DNA of 47,870 bases from Sva-07 sp035527095. GTDB lineage: Bacteria; Actinomycetota; Acidimicrobiia; Acidimicrobiales; Ilumatobacteraceae. The stretch's first letter is position 1; each line of letters starts with the position of its first letter. Positions 1 to 7,638 of the stretch are shown in pieces. The position numbers were made by a program, and so were the translations under genes. Under the pieces are notes generated by a model. It had not been told where the DNA came from. It searched no databases and was given only the letters and a program-made list of their open reading frames with translations. Where the stretch lies: assembly GCA_035527095.1 (NCBI GenBank), contig DATLBC010000064.1, positions 1 to 47,870 of the forward strand. Direction: 5' to 3'.

Positions 1-173
1 GAGAAGGTGAATCCGTGCAACGCGCCGCCGAATCGGGCGGTGGTGATCAGGACCCAGTCCTCTTTCGCCTTGGAGAGCTGCCCAGCGCTGAACGCCTCCT
101 CCATCGACGCCAGTTCGTCGAGGTCGGAATCGGTCAGGGCCGCAGCGTCGTTGGTCGAAACGTCCAGTGCCAT
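1..173 (-). CDS. Partial protein of unknown function (N-terminal 57 residues)
   Basis: The reading frame begins at ATG 173 and runs off the left edge of the window, so only the N-terminus is visible. It reads MALDVSTNDAAALTDSDLDE and continues through an acidic helix into a W-x-x-x-T-T-A-R-F-G-G stretch that looks like the first strand of an alpha/beta domain. It starts only 10 bases after the dnaE stop codon on the same strand, so it is probably the last or a late gene of the dnaE transcript. I do not recognise the family and assign no function; a GNAT-like fold is only a weak impression. Confidence 0.6.
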   Translation of the reverse strand, partial: MALDVSTNDAAALTDSDLDELASMEEAFSAGQLSKAKEDWVLITTARFGGALHGFTF

Positions 174-183
174 TCGCCCTATT

Positions 184-3100
184 CTACAGCAGCACCGCCT
201 CATGCCCGAAGGCCATGCGAAGTTCCCCGACCGAACGGTCGAGATCGACCCGGAATTCGTCGGCGAGCTTGAGCACTTTGCCCTGCCCAATATCGACCAT
301 CACCACCGAGTCTCCGGGGTGTTCGCGCAGGATCCGCTTCAGCCGCTGGATCTTCAGTTCATCGAGTGCCGCCGAGGGCAAACGCAGCCGCAGCGGCGCT
401 GCTGGACCGTCGCTGAGCCCGGACAGCACGGTGACAGTCTGGCCGATCAGGCCGAACCGTGACTCGTCGCGCCGATCGAGCCGGCCCTTCACCGCAACGA
501 TCAGATCGTCTTCGAGCTTGTGGCCCTGTTCGGCGAGCGTCCGCGGGAAGATCGTCACCTCGATCGAGGCATCGAGGTCCTCGAGGAGGAAGACCGCCAT
601 CTGATCGCCTTTCTTGGTGAACTTGCGAGCGAGGTTCGTGATCACGCCGCCCACCACGACGTTCGCGCCGTCTTCCATCGTCTGCAGGTCGAGCACCGAC
701 TGTTCGACCTTGCGGCGCAGCGCCGCCTCGACACCGAACAGCGGGTGGTCGGACACGTACAACCCGAGCATCTCCTTCTCGTAGCGGAGCTGCTCGGTCT
801 TGTCGAAGGCGAGGTCGGGGATCTCGGTCCGCTCGTCGAAGCCGTCTCCTGAACTGCCCTCGGCGTCCGCATCGGCATCACCCCAGTCACCGAAGAGACT
901 CATGACGCCCTTCTCGCGCTCGCGACGACGCTTGACCGTGGTGTCGATGATGTGCTCGAACACCGTCAGCAGTCCGCGTCGTGTGTGACCGAGATTGTCG
1001 AAGGCTCCCCCCTTGATCAGCGACTCGATCGTGCGCTTGTTCAAAACCGGCTCGGGAACGCGCTCGACGAAGTCGTGGAAGCTCGTGAACTGGCCGTTCT
1101 CCTCGCGCTCGCCGATCAACAGCTCGACGAGCGCTTCGCCGACGTTTCGCACCGCAGACAACCCGAAGGTGATCGCGCCCGGGCTACCGACTGCCAACGT
1201 CACGCCCGGGGGCAGTTCGTCGGGGGCCAGCGCACCGAAGTTCGACATCGACCGGTTGACGTCGGGTGGCAGCACCTTGATGCCCATCGACCGACAGTCG
1301 CTGAGGTAGGTGGCGGCCTTGTCGAGGTTGTTCTTGACGCTGGTGAGCAGACACGCGATGTACTCGACCGGGTAGTGCGCCTTCAGGTAGGCGGTCTGGT
1401 AGGTGACGAGTCCGTAACCGAACGTGTGGCTCTTGTTGAAGGCGTAGTCGGCGAACTTCTCGATGATGTCGAACAACATCGGTCCGAGTTCGGTGCCGTA
1501 GCCCGTGCGCTCGACACCGGCCTCGAATGCATCGCGTTCCTTGGCCATCAGCTCGCGGATCTTCTTGCCGCAGGCCTTGCGCAGGTTGTCGGCTTCGGCG
1601 AGCGAGTAGCCGGCGAACTTCTGCGCAACGCGCATCACGCTCTCCTGATAGATCATCAGGCCGTAGGTGTCGCCGAGCACGTCCTTCGCGTCCTCGTGGA
1701 AGTACTCGACCGGTTTGCGCTCGTTCTTGCGATCGGCGTAGTCGTAGTGCATGTTGACGCTCATCGGCCCCGGCCGATAGAGCGCGAGCACAGCGGAAAC
1801 GTCCTCGAAACTGTTCGGCGCCATTGCCTTGAGCAACTGCCGCATCGGCGGCGACTCCAACTGGAACACGCCGACCGTCTCACCCTTCGACAGCAGATCG
1901 AACGTGGTCTGATCGTCGAGCGAGATCTCCTCGACCACGAAGTCGGGATCTCGTTGCGCCTGGATCATCGCCTCGGCGTCGGTGATCACATCGAGGTTTC
2001 GCAGCCCGAGGAAGTCCATCTTCAGCAGGCCGAGGTCCTCGACGCCGTGCATTTCGTACTGAGTGACGACCGGTGCGTCGGCGGGGTCCTGGCCGGATTC
2101 CGGCTTGCGCTGGATGGGGACGTAGTCGGTGACCGGATCCTTCGTGATCACCACCGCCGCGGCGTGGATGCCGTCGGAGCGCTTCAGTCCCTCGAGACCA
2201 CGAGCGACGTCGATCACACGCTTGAGATCCGAGTCGGTGTCGTACATCGCCCGCAGATCGGCAGCGGCCTTGTATCCGTCGGCATACTTCGGGTTCTGCT
2301 CGAAGCAGTACTTCAGCGGTGTGTCGCGCCCCATCACCATCGGCGGCATCGCCTTGGCCAGCTTGTCGCCGACGCCATACGGGTAGCCGAGCACGCGGGC
2401 GGCGTCGCGCACGGCGTTGCGAGCCTTGATGGTGCCGAAGGTGATGATCTGCGCTACGTGGTCGCGTCCGTACCGCTCGGCGGCGTAGCGGATCATCTCG
2501 TCGCGGTAACGCGAGTCGAAGTCCATGTCGATGTCGGGCATCGACACGCGGCTCGGGTTGAGGAACCGCTCGAACAGCAGGTCGTACTTGATCGGGTCGA
2601 GGTCCGTGATCCACAAGCAGTACGCGACCGCGCAGCCTGCGGCCGACCCTCGCCCGGGGCCGACACGGATCTTGGCGTCGCGTGCGTGCTTGATCAGATC
2701 CCACGTGATCAAGAAGTACGAGGCAAACCCCATGTCGTTGATGACCTTGAGCTCGTAGCTGAGCCGCTCGACTGCTTCGTTCGGGAGCTGATCGCCCCAC
2801 CGCTTCTTCGCGCCTTCCCACGTGAGGTGCTCGAGGTACGACGCGTCGTCGAACCCCTCCGGCACCGGGAAGTTCGGAAGCAATGGCTTGCCGAACTCGA
2901 TCTGGAGGTCGGCGCGTTCGGCGATCCACAGCGTGTTGTCACACGCCGAGGGCACTTCGCGGAACAGGTACCGCATCTCGGCTGCGGTCTTCAGGTAGTG
3001 CTCGCTGCCCTCGAACTTGAAGCGCTTCGCGTCGGACAGCAACGCCCCCGTCTGCACACACAGCAGCGCGTCGTGGGCTTCGTGGTCTTCCTGGTGCGTG

Positions 3101-3768
3101 TAGTGGCTGTCGTTGGTGGCGAGCAGCGGTGCGCCGATCTTCTTCGCGATCTCGATCAGCTTCGGGTTCGTCTCGCGCTGCGCGGGCAGGCCGTGGTCCT
3201 GCAGTTCGTCGAAAAAGTTGTCGCGTCCGAAGATGTCCTGCAGCCGGGCCGCCTTCTCGATGGCACCCTTGTCGTCACCATTGAGCAGCGACTGCAACAC
3301 GTGACCGCCGAGACAGCCGGTGGTGGCGATCAGCCCGTCGGAGTACTTCTCGAGCAGCTCCCAGTCCATGCGGGGCTTGTAGTAGTAGCCCTCCATGAAC
3401 GCGAGACTCGACAGTTGGATCAGGTTGCGGTAGCCGGCCTGGTTCTCGGCGAGCAACGTCAGGTGGTAGTAGAGCTTCTTGCCGCCCTCGGTGTCGCCGC
3501 CCGAGTCGTCGAGGCGACCACGGCGGGTGGGACGCTCGCTGCGATGATCGTGGGCCATGTAGGCCTCGGTGCCGATGATCGGCTTGATGCCCTGCTTGTT
3601 GCACTCCTTGTAGAAGTCCAACGTGCCGTACATGTTGCCGTGGTCGGTCATCCCGATCGCCGGCATCCCATCGGCCACCGCCTTGGCAACCATCTCGTCC
3701 AACCGCGCCGCCCCGTCGAGCATCGAGAACTCGGTGTGGACGTGGAGGTGGGTGAAGGAATCGGACAC
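184..3768 (-). CDS. dnaE: DNA polymerase III alpha subunit, replicative (DnaE1 type)
   Basis: Catalytic subunit of the replicative polymerase, 1194 aa, a normal full length. The start is GTG 3768 (MSDSFTHLHVHTEFSMLDG). The N-terminal PHP domain keeps its expected metal ligands: HLHVH, the following D in MLDG, DHGN, TEAY, YYHLT, TTGCLGG and TNDSHY, so it may be a proofreading exonuclease as in mycobacterial DnaE1 (known for that family, inferred here). The polymerase core has GRGSAAGC and the catalytic PDIDMDFD. An OB domain lies near the C-terminus (VVVGGVITNLARK). A possible -10 box (TAACGT) is at 3807-3812. It follows bpa by 66 bases on the same strand. Confidence 0.97.
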   Translation of the reverse strand: MSDSFTHLHVHTEFSMLDGAARLDEMVAKAVADGMPAIGMTDHGNMYGTLDFYKECNKQGIKPIIGTEAYMAHDHRSERPTRRGRLDDSGGDTEGGKKLYYHLTLLAENQAGYRNLIQLSSLAFMEGYYYKPRMDWELLEKYSDGLIATTGCLGGHVLQSLLNGDDKGAIEKAARLQDIFGRDNFFDELQDHGLPAQRETNPKLIEIAKKIGAPLLATNDSHYTHQEDHEAHDALLCVQTGALLSDAKRFKFEGSEHYLKTAAEMRYLFREVPSACDNTLWIAERADLQIEFGKPLLPNFPVPEGFDDASYLEHLTWEGAKKRWGDQLPNEAVERLSYELKVINDMGFASYFLITWDLIKHARDAKIRVGPGRGSAAGCAVAYCLWITDLDPIKYDLLFERFLNPSRVSMPDIDMDFDSRYRDEMIRYAAERYGRDHVAQIITFGTIKARNAVRDAARVLGYPYGVGDKLAKAMPPMVMGRDTPLKYCFEQNPKYADGYKAAADLRAMYDTDSDLKRVIDVARGLEGLKRSDGIHAAAVVITKDPVTDYVPIQRKPESGQDPADAPVVTQYEMHGVEDLGLLKMDFLGLRNLDVITDAEAMIQAQRDPDFVVEEISLDDQTTFDLLSKGETVGVFQLESPPMRQLLKAMAPNSFEDVSAVLALYRPGPMSVNMHYDYADRKNERKPVEYFHEDAKDVLGDTYGLMIYQESVMRVAQKFAGYSLAEADNLRKACGKKIRELMAKERDAFEAGVERTGYGTELGPMLFDIIEKFADYAFNKSHTFGYGLVTYQTAYLKAHYPVEYIACLLTSVKNNLDKAATYLSDCRSMGIKVLPPDVNRSMSNFGALAPDELPPGVTLAVGSPGAITFGLSAVRNVGEALVELLIGEREENGQFTSFHDFVERVPEPVLNKRTIESLIKGGAFDNLGHTRRGLLTVFEHIIDTTVKRRREREKGVMSLFGDWGDADADAEGSSGDGFDERTEIPDLAFDKTEQLRYEKEMLGLYVSDHPLFGVEAALRRKVEQSVLDLQTMEDGANVVVGGVITNLARKFTKKGDQMAVFLLEDLDASIEVTIFPRTLAEQGHKLEDDLIVAVKGRLDRRDESRFGLIGQTVTVLSGLSDGPAAPLRLRLPSAALDELKIQRLKRILREHPGDSVVMVDIGQGKVLKLADEFRVDLDRSVGELRMAFGHEAVLL

Positions 3769-3834
3769 GGATCTCGTTCTGGAATTACTCGGATGTTGTT
3801 TCGGCGACGTTAGCGCGTACCGAGCGCTCTCGGC

Positions 3835-4371
3835 TCAGAGGTACGTGCCTGGACGATCCGAGCCCGGTTGCTGAGGGTTCGGCTGCATCTCAGCGCCGCC
3901 GGGGAGTTGGCGCATCTCCTGGAGCTGGCGTTGGGCCGCGAACTGTTGCGCCATCAACGTGGCCTGGATGCCGTGGAAGAGGCCCTCGAGCCAGCCGACC
4001 AGTTGGGCCTTTGCGATGCGCAGCTCCGACTCGCTCGGGATCTCACCGTCCTCGAACGGGAGGGCCAGCGAGGCCAGTTCCGCTCGAAGGTCGGGCGACA
4101 GCGCCTCGGACAGCTCCGCCACCGACCGCTCGTAGATCTCCGCGAGGCGTTCACGCGACGCCTCGTCGAGCGGTGCCGCCCGAACCTCCTCCAGGAGCTG
4201 TTTCACCATCGAGCCAATCCGCATCACCTTGGCCGGCGACGTCACCGACTCCTCTTCGACCATCGCAGCGGCGGCGGCGTGGGCGTCGTGGGCGTCGGCG
4301 TCGGCGTCGGCGTCGGGAACGATCCCTTCGGTGATCTCATCAGGCTGCAGCGACTCGTGGGTCTCGAACAT
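3835..4371 (-). CDS. bpa: Bacterial proteasome activator Bpa/PafE
   Basis: 178-aa ring-forming, ATP-independent activator of the actinobacterial 20S proteasome (DUF2587 family). Seen: an acidic low-complexity N-terminus with (DA)n repeats; a four-helix core with the near-invariant PAKVMRIGSMVKQLLEEVRA, then APLDEAS and QLVGWLEGLFHGIQ; and a Gln-rich linker ending in PGTYL. Mycobacterial PafE ends in GQYL, whose penultimate Tyr and terminal Leu dock into and open the proteasome gate; here the tail is GTYL, keeping Tyr-Leu. ATG 4371 follows an AGAGAG Shine-Dalgarno-like stretch. It lies 21 bases after the phosphatase gene and upstream of dnaE, so co-transcription is likely. It implies that prcBA exists elsewhere in the genome. 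Confidence 0.93.
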   Translation of the reverse strand: MFETHESLQPDEITEGIVPDADADADAHDAHAAAAAMVEEESVTSPAKVMRIGSMVKQLLEEVRAAPLDEASRERLAEIYERSVAELSEALSPDLRAELASLALPFEDGEIPSESELRIAKAQLVGWLEGLFHGIQATLMAQQFAAQRQLQEMRQLPGGAEMQPNPQQPGSDRPGTYL

Positions 4372-4392
4372 GTCTCTCTTTCTACCGATCGA

Positions 4393-5517
4393 TCAGGCGA
4401 GCGCCCCGACGAGCGGAACGTTCACCTCGGCCGATGTCAGCGAGCCATGGCGACAGATCAACTCGAACGGTCCCGAATCGGCCGGGTCGTGGAAGCTCAC
4501 CGGCTCGTGTGCGACCAACGCCACGTCGCCGAGGCGCGCCCGCACCTCGGGAGCCATCGTCGACCCGAACCAGTGCTCATCCAGCGTCTGCTCCTTGGTC
4601 ACGACCCAGGCGAGGTGACCGACTTCGTCGCGTGCTGCGGCCGCGATGTCGTCGACGGCGCCCTTGGCTGCGTGCAACCAGCGGAACCGGCCCTCGCCCG
4701 ACTGGAACGTGACCGACGTCAACAACGCCGGTGACGGAGACACCAGGCGGTCCCCCACGTGCACCTGTCCGTGGTCTGCGGTCACCAGCAGGGCGGTCCC
4801 CGGCGGGAGCGACTCCAGCACATCGCCGACCAGGCGGTCGGCCGCGCGCAGCTCCGCCTCGTAGAACGGACCGAAGCCTCGCTCGTGAGCAATCTTGTCG
4901 ATCCCGCCGTAGTAGCAGTACACGAATCGCTCGCCGGATTCGATCTCGGCGCGGGCCTGAACCGCGATCGACGACGCAGCGCGCCAACCAACCGGATCGC
5001 ACCCGCGCAGATGCGCCTCAGAGAATGCCGACGACTGGAGCTCGGCGATGCTCACCACCGGCACCGTCTGCCCGAGGAACGGTTCGAACGGCTGGACGTC
5101 GCGAGGCGGACGCGAACGTCGCACCGCTTGGTCGCCGACCGACCAGCGCAGCACGTTCATCACCTCGCCGCCGACCACGATCCGGTACCCGATCAGACCG
5201 TGCTCGGCCGGCGTGAGCCCGGTCGTGATCGAGGTCAGCGCCGTGGCCGTGGTCGTCGGAGCCACCGTATGGATCGCGCCGCCGACCATCGACGCCACCG
5301 TCGGCATCAGTGCACGGTGTGCCTGCAACTGGTCCCAACCCAAACCGTCGAGCACGAACACGACCACCGCCCTCGCGGACGCCACCGGTTCCGGCATCCA
5401 GGCCGGCAGGCCGCTCGACCACGACGACGGACCGAGCAACGCAGGAATCACGCCTCGAACGTTTGCACCGGCGTAGTCCGGAATGATCGGGCCGTCCGCG
5501 CCAGCGCTCCTCGTCAC
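4393..5517 (-). CDS. Alkaline phosphatase superfamily protein (type I phosphodiesterase/nucleotide pyrophosphatase fold)
   Basis: 374-aa metallohydrolase of the phosphodiesterase/nucleotide pyrophosphatase family, probably cleaving a phospho- or sulfo-ester; the substrate is unknown. Metal and nucleophile positions are visible: VFVLDGLGWD (Asp), PTTTATALTSITTG (nucleophile Thr region), GGIDKIAHERG (Asp and His), LVTADHGQVH (Asp-His) and CRHGSL (His). No signal peptide is apparent, so it is probably cytoplasmic. The frame stays open to 5676, but the start is placed at GTG 5517, after GAAGGAA, because residues further upstream are not protein-like and would overlap the divergent Rrf2 gene. It is the first gene ahead of bpa and dnaE. 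Confidence 0.8.
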   Translation of the reverse strand: MTRSAGADGPIIPDYAGANVRGVIPALLGPSSWSSGLPAWMPEPVASARAVVVFVLDGLGWDQLQAHRALMPTVASMVGGAIHTVAPTTTATALTSITTGLTPAEHGLIGYRIVVGGEVMNVLRWSVGDQAVRRSRPPRDVQPFEPFLGQTVPVVSIAELQSSAFSEAHLRGCDPVGWRAASSIAVQARAEIESGERFVYCYYGGIDKIAHERGFGPFYEAELRAADRLVGDVLESLPPGTALLVTADHGQVHVGDRLVSPSPALLTSVTFQSGEGRFRWLHAAKGAVDDIAAAARDEVGHLAWVVTKEQTLDEHWFGSTMAPEVRARLGDVALVAHEPVSFHDPADSGPFELICRHGSLTSAEVNVPLVGALA

Positions 5518-5592
5518 GCGAGCAGTCCACCACGTTCCTTCACCTCGCGACAAGCACAACCCCCAGAAGCTGAGCTGGCCGGGCCGAATGAC

Positions 5593-5598
5593 TAACGT
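5593..5598 (+). promoter_or_regulatory. -10 box of the Rrf2 gene (TAACGT), leaderless start
   Basis: TAACGT matches TANNNT and ends 6 nt before the GTG at 5605, so the transcript should start at or next to the start codon. No Shine-Dalgarno sequence is present. Confidence 0.5.
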
Positions 5599-5604
5599 CG
5601 TCAT

Positions 5605-6039
5605 GTGCGCATCTCGACCCGCGGTGACTACGCCTGCCGTGCCCTGCTGTCGCTGGCGCTGCATTCCGACGAGCAAGGGCCGACGTCCGTACGCGACATC
5701 GCGGACCGCACTGCACTCCCCCAGCCCTATCTCGAGCAGATTCTGCTCGCGCTCAAGGGCGCGGGGCTCGTCAAGTCCAAACGCGGTGTCGGCGGCGGCT
5801 ACATCCTCGCTCGCGATCCTGCCGACATCCGCCTCTCCGAGATCGTGTCAGCGGTCGACGGCCCGATCACCCTCGGCGACTTCGGCCAACCACACCAGGA
5901 CGGCGCGTGCGACCACGAAGGCCAATGCGTGCTGCTGGGCATCTGGAACCAGGCAGGCGATCACATGCGCGTCTACCTCGAGGGGTTCACGCTCGCCGGC
6001 ATCGCTGCGATCGCCCGTGGCGACGCCCCCTGGCCGTAA
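5605..6039 (+). CDS. Rrf2-family transcriptional regulator
   Basis: 144-aa winged-helix regulator of the Rrf2 family (IscR/NsrR/RirA/CymR relatives). The N-terminal HTH is typical: MRISTRGDYACRALLSLAL, then VRDIADRTALPQPYLEQILL and KRGVGGGYILAR wing. Cysteines: Cys11 in the HTH, and Cys102 and Cys108 (CDHEGQC, C-x5-C). Iron-sulfur Rrf2 sensors usually have three clustered cysteines; the third is missing here, so a cluster would need another ligand (His104 is nearby) or there is none. The GTG start at 5605 follows a leaderless-type -10 box. It is divergent from the phosphatase-bpa-dnaE group, which it could regulate; no operator was identified. Confidence 0.9.
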   Translation: MRISTRGDYACRALLSLALHSDEQGPTSVRDIADRTALPQPYLEQILLALKGAGLVKSKRGVGGGYILARDPADIRLSEIVSAVDGPITLGDFGQPHQDGACDHEGQCVLLGIWNQAGDHMRVYLEGFTLAGIAAIARGDAPWP

Positions 6040-6121
6040 TCGTCGGTTCGGGCTCAATCATTGGTTCGGCCCCACCACACGTCTGTGCGAGACAATCGGC
6101 GCGGCAACCTCACTGCCCCAC

Positions 6122-6161
6122 CGATGAGCCAAACATCCGTATACGGTCGGCTCGCTCATCG
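6122..6161. repeat. 40-bp palindromic repeat, copy A
   Basis: Perfect outer arms CGATGAGC (6122-6129) and GCTCATCG (6154-6161), with a concentric inner palindrome CCGTATACGG (6137-6146); both share one centre. It lies between the convergent ends of the Rrf2 gene and rluD, so it could act as a bidirectional terminator. It is clearly related to the two copies at 29867-29983. Each strand carries a 13-codon frame: MSQTSVYGRLAHR (plus) and MSEPTVYGCLAHR (minus). The rest of the 145-base gap (6040-6184) shows nothing else I can name. Confidence 0.75.
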
Positions 6162-6184
6162 CACGGCGGCTCGCCGGGCGTGGT

Positions 6185-7105
6185 TCAGACTTCGGCGGCG
6201 TCGAGCCAGGCCTGGAGATCCGGTGCGAGGGGGCTGGTGAACGTGACGCGTTCGCCCGTGGTCGGATGATCGAATGCCAATTCTGCGGCATGGAGGAACG
6301 GGCGGGTCAGCCCCAAGGTCGGGCGGCGCTGGCTGTAGGTCGGATCGCCGACGAGCGGATGATTGATCGACGACAAGTGCACACGGATCTGATGCGTGCG
6401 GCCCGTCTCGAGGCGGCATTCGAGGCGCGACACCAATGCAGGGCTGCTGTAGGTGCCGACCACGCGGTAGTCGGTTCGCGCCGGGCGGCCTCCGGCGACG
6501 ACGGCCATCTTCAACGGATCCCCGCGATCGCGCCCGATCGGCGCATCGATGATGCCGTGCGGCGCGTCGGGCACGCCCCACACCACCGAGTCGTAGCGTC
6601 GAGTTGCGCTGTGGTCGGCGAACTGCTCGATCAACAGCTCTGCAGCCTGATCGGTACGCGCCACGACCAGCAGCCCGGAACTCCCCGCGTCGAGCCGATG
6701 AACGATGCCGGGACGAATCGGGTCGCCTCCCACGCCCTCGAGTTCCGGGTAACGGGCCAGTAGCCCGCTGACCAGTGTCCCGTCCATGTTGCCCGCTCCG
6801 GGGTGCACCACCAGACCCGCAGGCTTGTCGACGACGATGACGGCATCGTCCTCGTAGATCACGCCGAACTCGACCGAATCGTCGGCGGTCGGCATCACCG
6901 GCTCGGGAATCGCGCGCGGGTCGACCTCGACGGTTTGGCCCTCCTGCAGACGCACCTTGCCCGACGACGCAGCACCGCCATCCACGCGCACGCCGCCCGC
7001 GGCGATCGTCGCCGCCGCCTCGGCCCGACTCAGGTCACCGATCAATGCGACGATCCGATCCAGTCGCTCGCCAGCGAGCGCTGCCGGCACGGACTCGGTG
7101 ATCAT
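6185..7105 (-). CDS. rluD: RluA/RluD-family 23S rRNA pseudouridine synthase
   Basis: 306-aa RNA-modifying enzyme that isomerises uridines in large-subunit rRNA. An N-terminal S4 RNA-binding domain (ERLDRIVAL...GGVRVDG, residues ~10-50) is followed by the catalytic domain with VDKPAGLVVHPG, the HRLDAGSSGLLVVA motif (catalytic Asp in HRLD) and the C-terminal LETGRTHQIRVHL signature. The usual HRLDKDTSG reads HRLDAGSSG here; the Asp is kept. The ATG at 7105 overlaps the lspA stop by 4 bases (ATGA), so they form one operon, the order also seen in mycobacteria. The exact uridine targets are not predictable. Confidence 0.92.
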   Translation of the reverse strand: MITESVPAALAGERLDRIVALIGDLSRAEAAATIAAGGVRVDGGAASSGKVRLQEGQTVEVDPRAIPEPVMPTADDSVEFGVIYEDDAVIVVDKPAGLVVHPGAGNMDGTLVSGLLARYPELEGVGGDPIRPGIVHRLDAGSSGLLVVARTDQAAELLIEQFADHSATRRYDSVVWGVPDAPHGIIDAPIGRDRGDPLKMAVVAGGRPARTDYRVVGTYSSPALVSRLECRLETGRTHQIRVHLSSINHPLVGDPTYSQRRPTLGLTRPFLHAAELAFDHPTTGERVTFTSPLAPDLQAWLDAAEV

Positions 7106-7635
7106 CCGACGCCTCCGGGGTTCTCGACCTGATCAGCCGGGCGCTCGCTCGGCTCGTCGTGACGATGCGCGCGTGCGCTCAGGATGCTGCTCAGGATCAG
7201 CAACACCGCACCGACGTTGACGGCCATGTCGGCGACGTTGAAGATCGGGAACCACTGGAAGTCGATGAAGTCGACGACCGCCCCGCGAAGGAACCCGTCG
7301 TCACCTCTGAACAGTCGGTCGATCAGGTTGCCGGCGGCACCACCGATCAGCAGACCCATCCCGATCGTGCTCATCGTGCTCGCCTCGCTGCGCAACGAGA
7401 CCAATAAGTACACGATGACGATCGTAGCGATCACGCCGATCACGGGGCCGAAGCCTTGGCCCTGGCCGAACGCCATGCCGTTGTTGAACGCCAGGTTCAG
7501 CCGCAGCGTCCAGAACAGATCGATCTCGCGATCGGTGCCGAGCGATGTGACCGCCCAGTGCTTGGTCAGTTGGTCGACGACGACGACCGCAACCGCGATG
7601 GCGACAGGCGCCCGCCACGCACGGACAGCCGGCAT
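7102..7635 (-). CDS. lspA: Lipoprotein signal peptidase (signal peptidase II)
   Basis: 177-aa integral membrane aspartyl protease that removes signal peptides from diacylglyceryl-modified prolipoproteins. Four hydrophobic segments are visible (about residues 8-25, 63-82, 90-108 and 130-155). The two catalytic Asp regions are present: GGAAGNLIDRL (N-x-x-D) and FNVADMAVNVG (the second Asp). VVDQLTKHWA and FNNGMAFG are also family hallmarks. The C-terminal ~25 residues are hydrophilic and acidic. It begins 3 bases after the DksA-like gene and overlaps rluD by 4 bases. Confidence 0.95.
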   Translation of the reverse strand: MPAVRAWRAPVAIAVAVVVVDQLTKHWAVTSLGTDREIDLFWTLRLNLAFNNGMAFGQGQGFGPVIGVIATIVIVYLLVSLRSEASTMSTIGMGLLIGGAAGNLIDRLFRGDDGFLRGAVVDFIDFQWFPIFNVADMAVNVGAVLLILSSILSARAHRHDEPSERPADQVENPGGVG

Positions 7636-7638
7636 GAT

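Noticed and set aside
952..3813. 953-codon open frame on the plus strand opposite dnaE
   Set aside because: Antisense shadow of a high-GC gene; the composition (Arg/Val/His/Leu-rich, no domains) is that of a mirrored frame.
6040..6121. Possible tRNA or small RNA between the Rrf2 gene and rluD
   Set aside because: No cloverleaf, CCA end or GTTCRA-type T-loop could be traced; only the palindrome at 6122-6161 is convincing.
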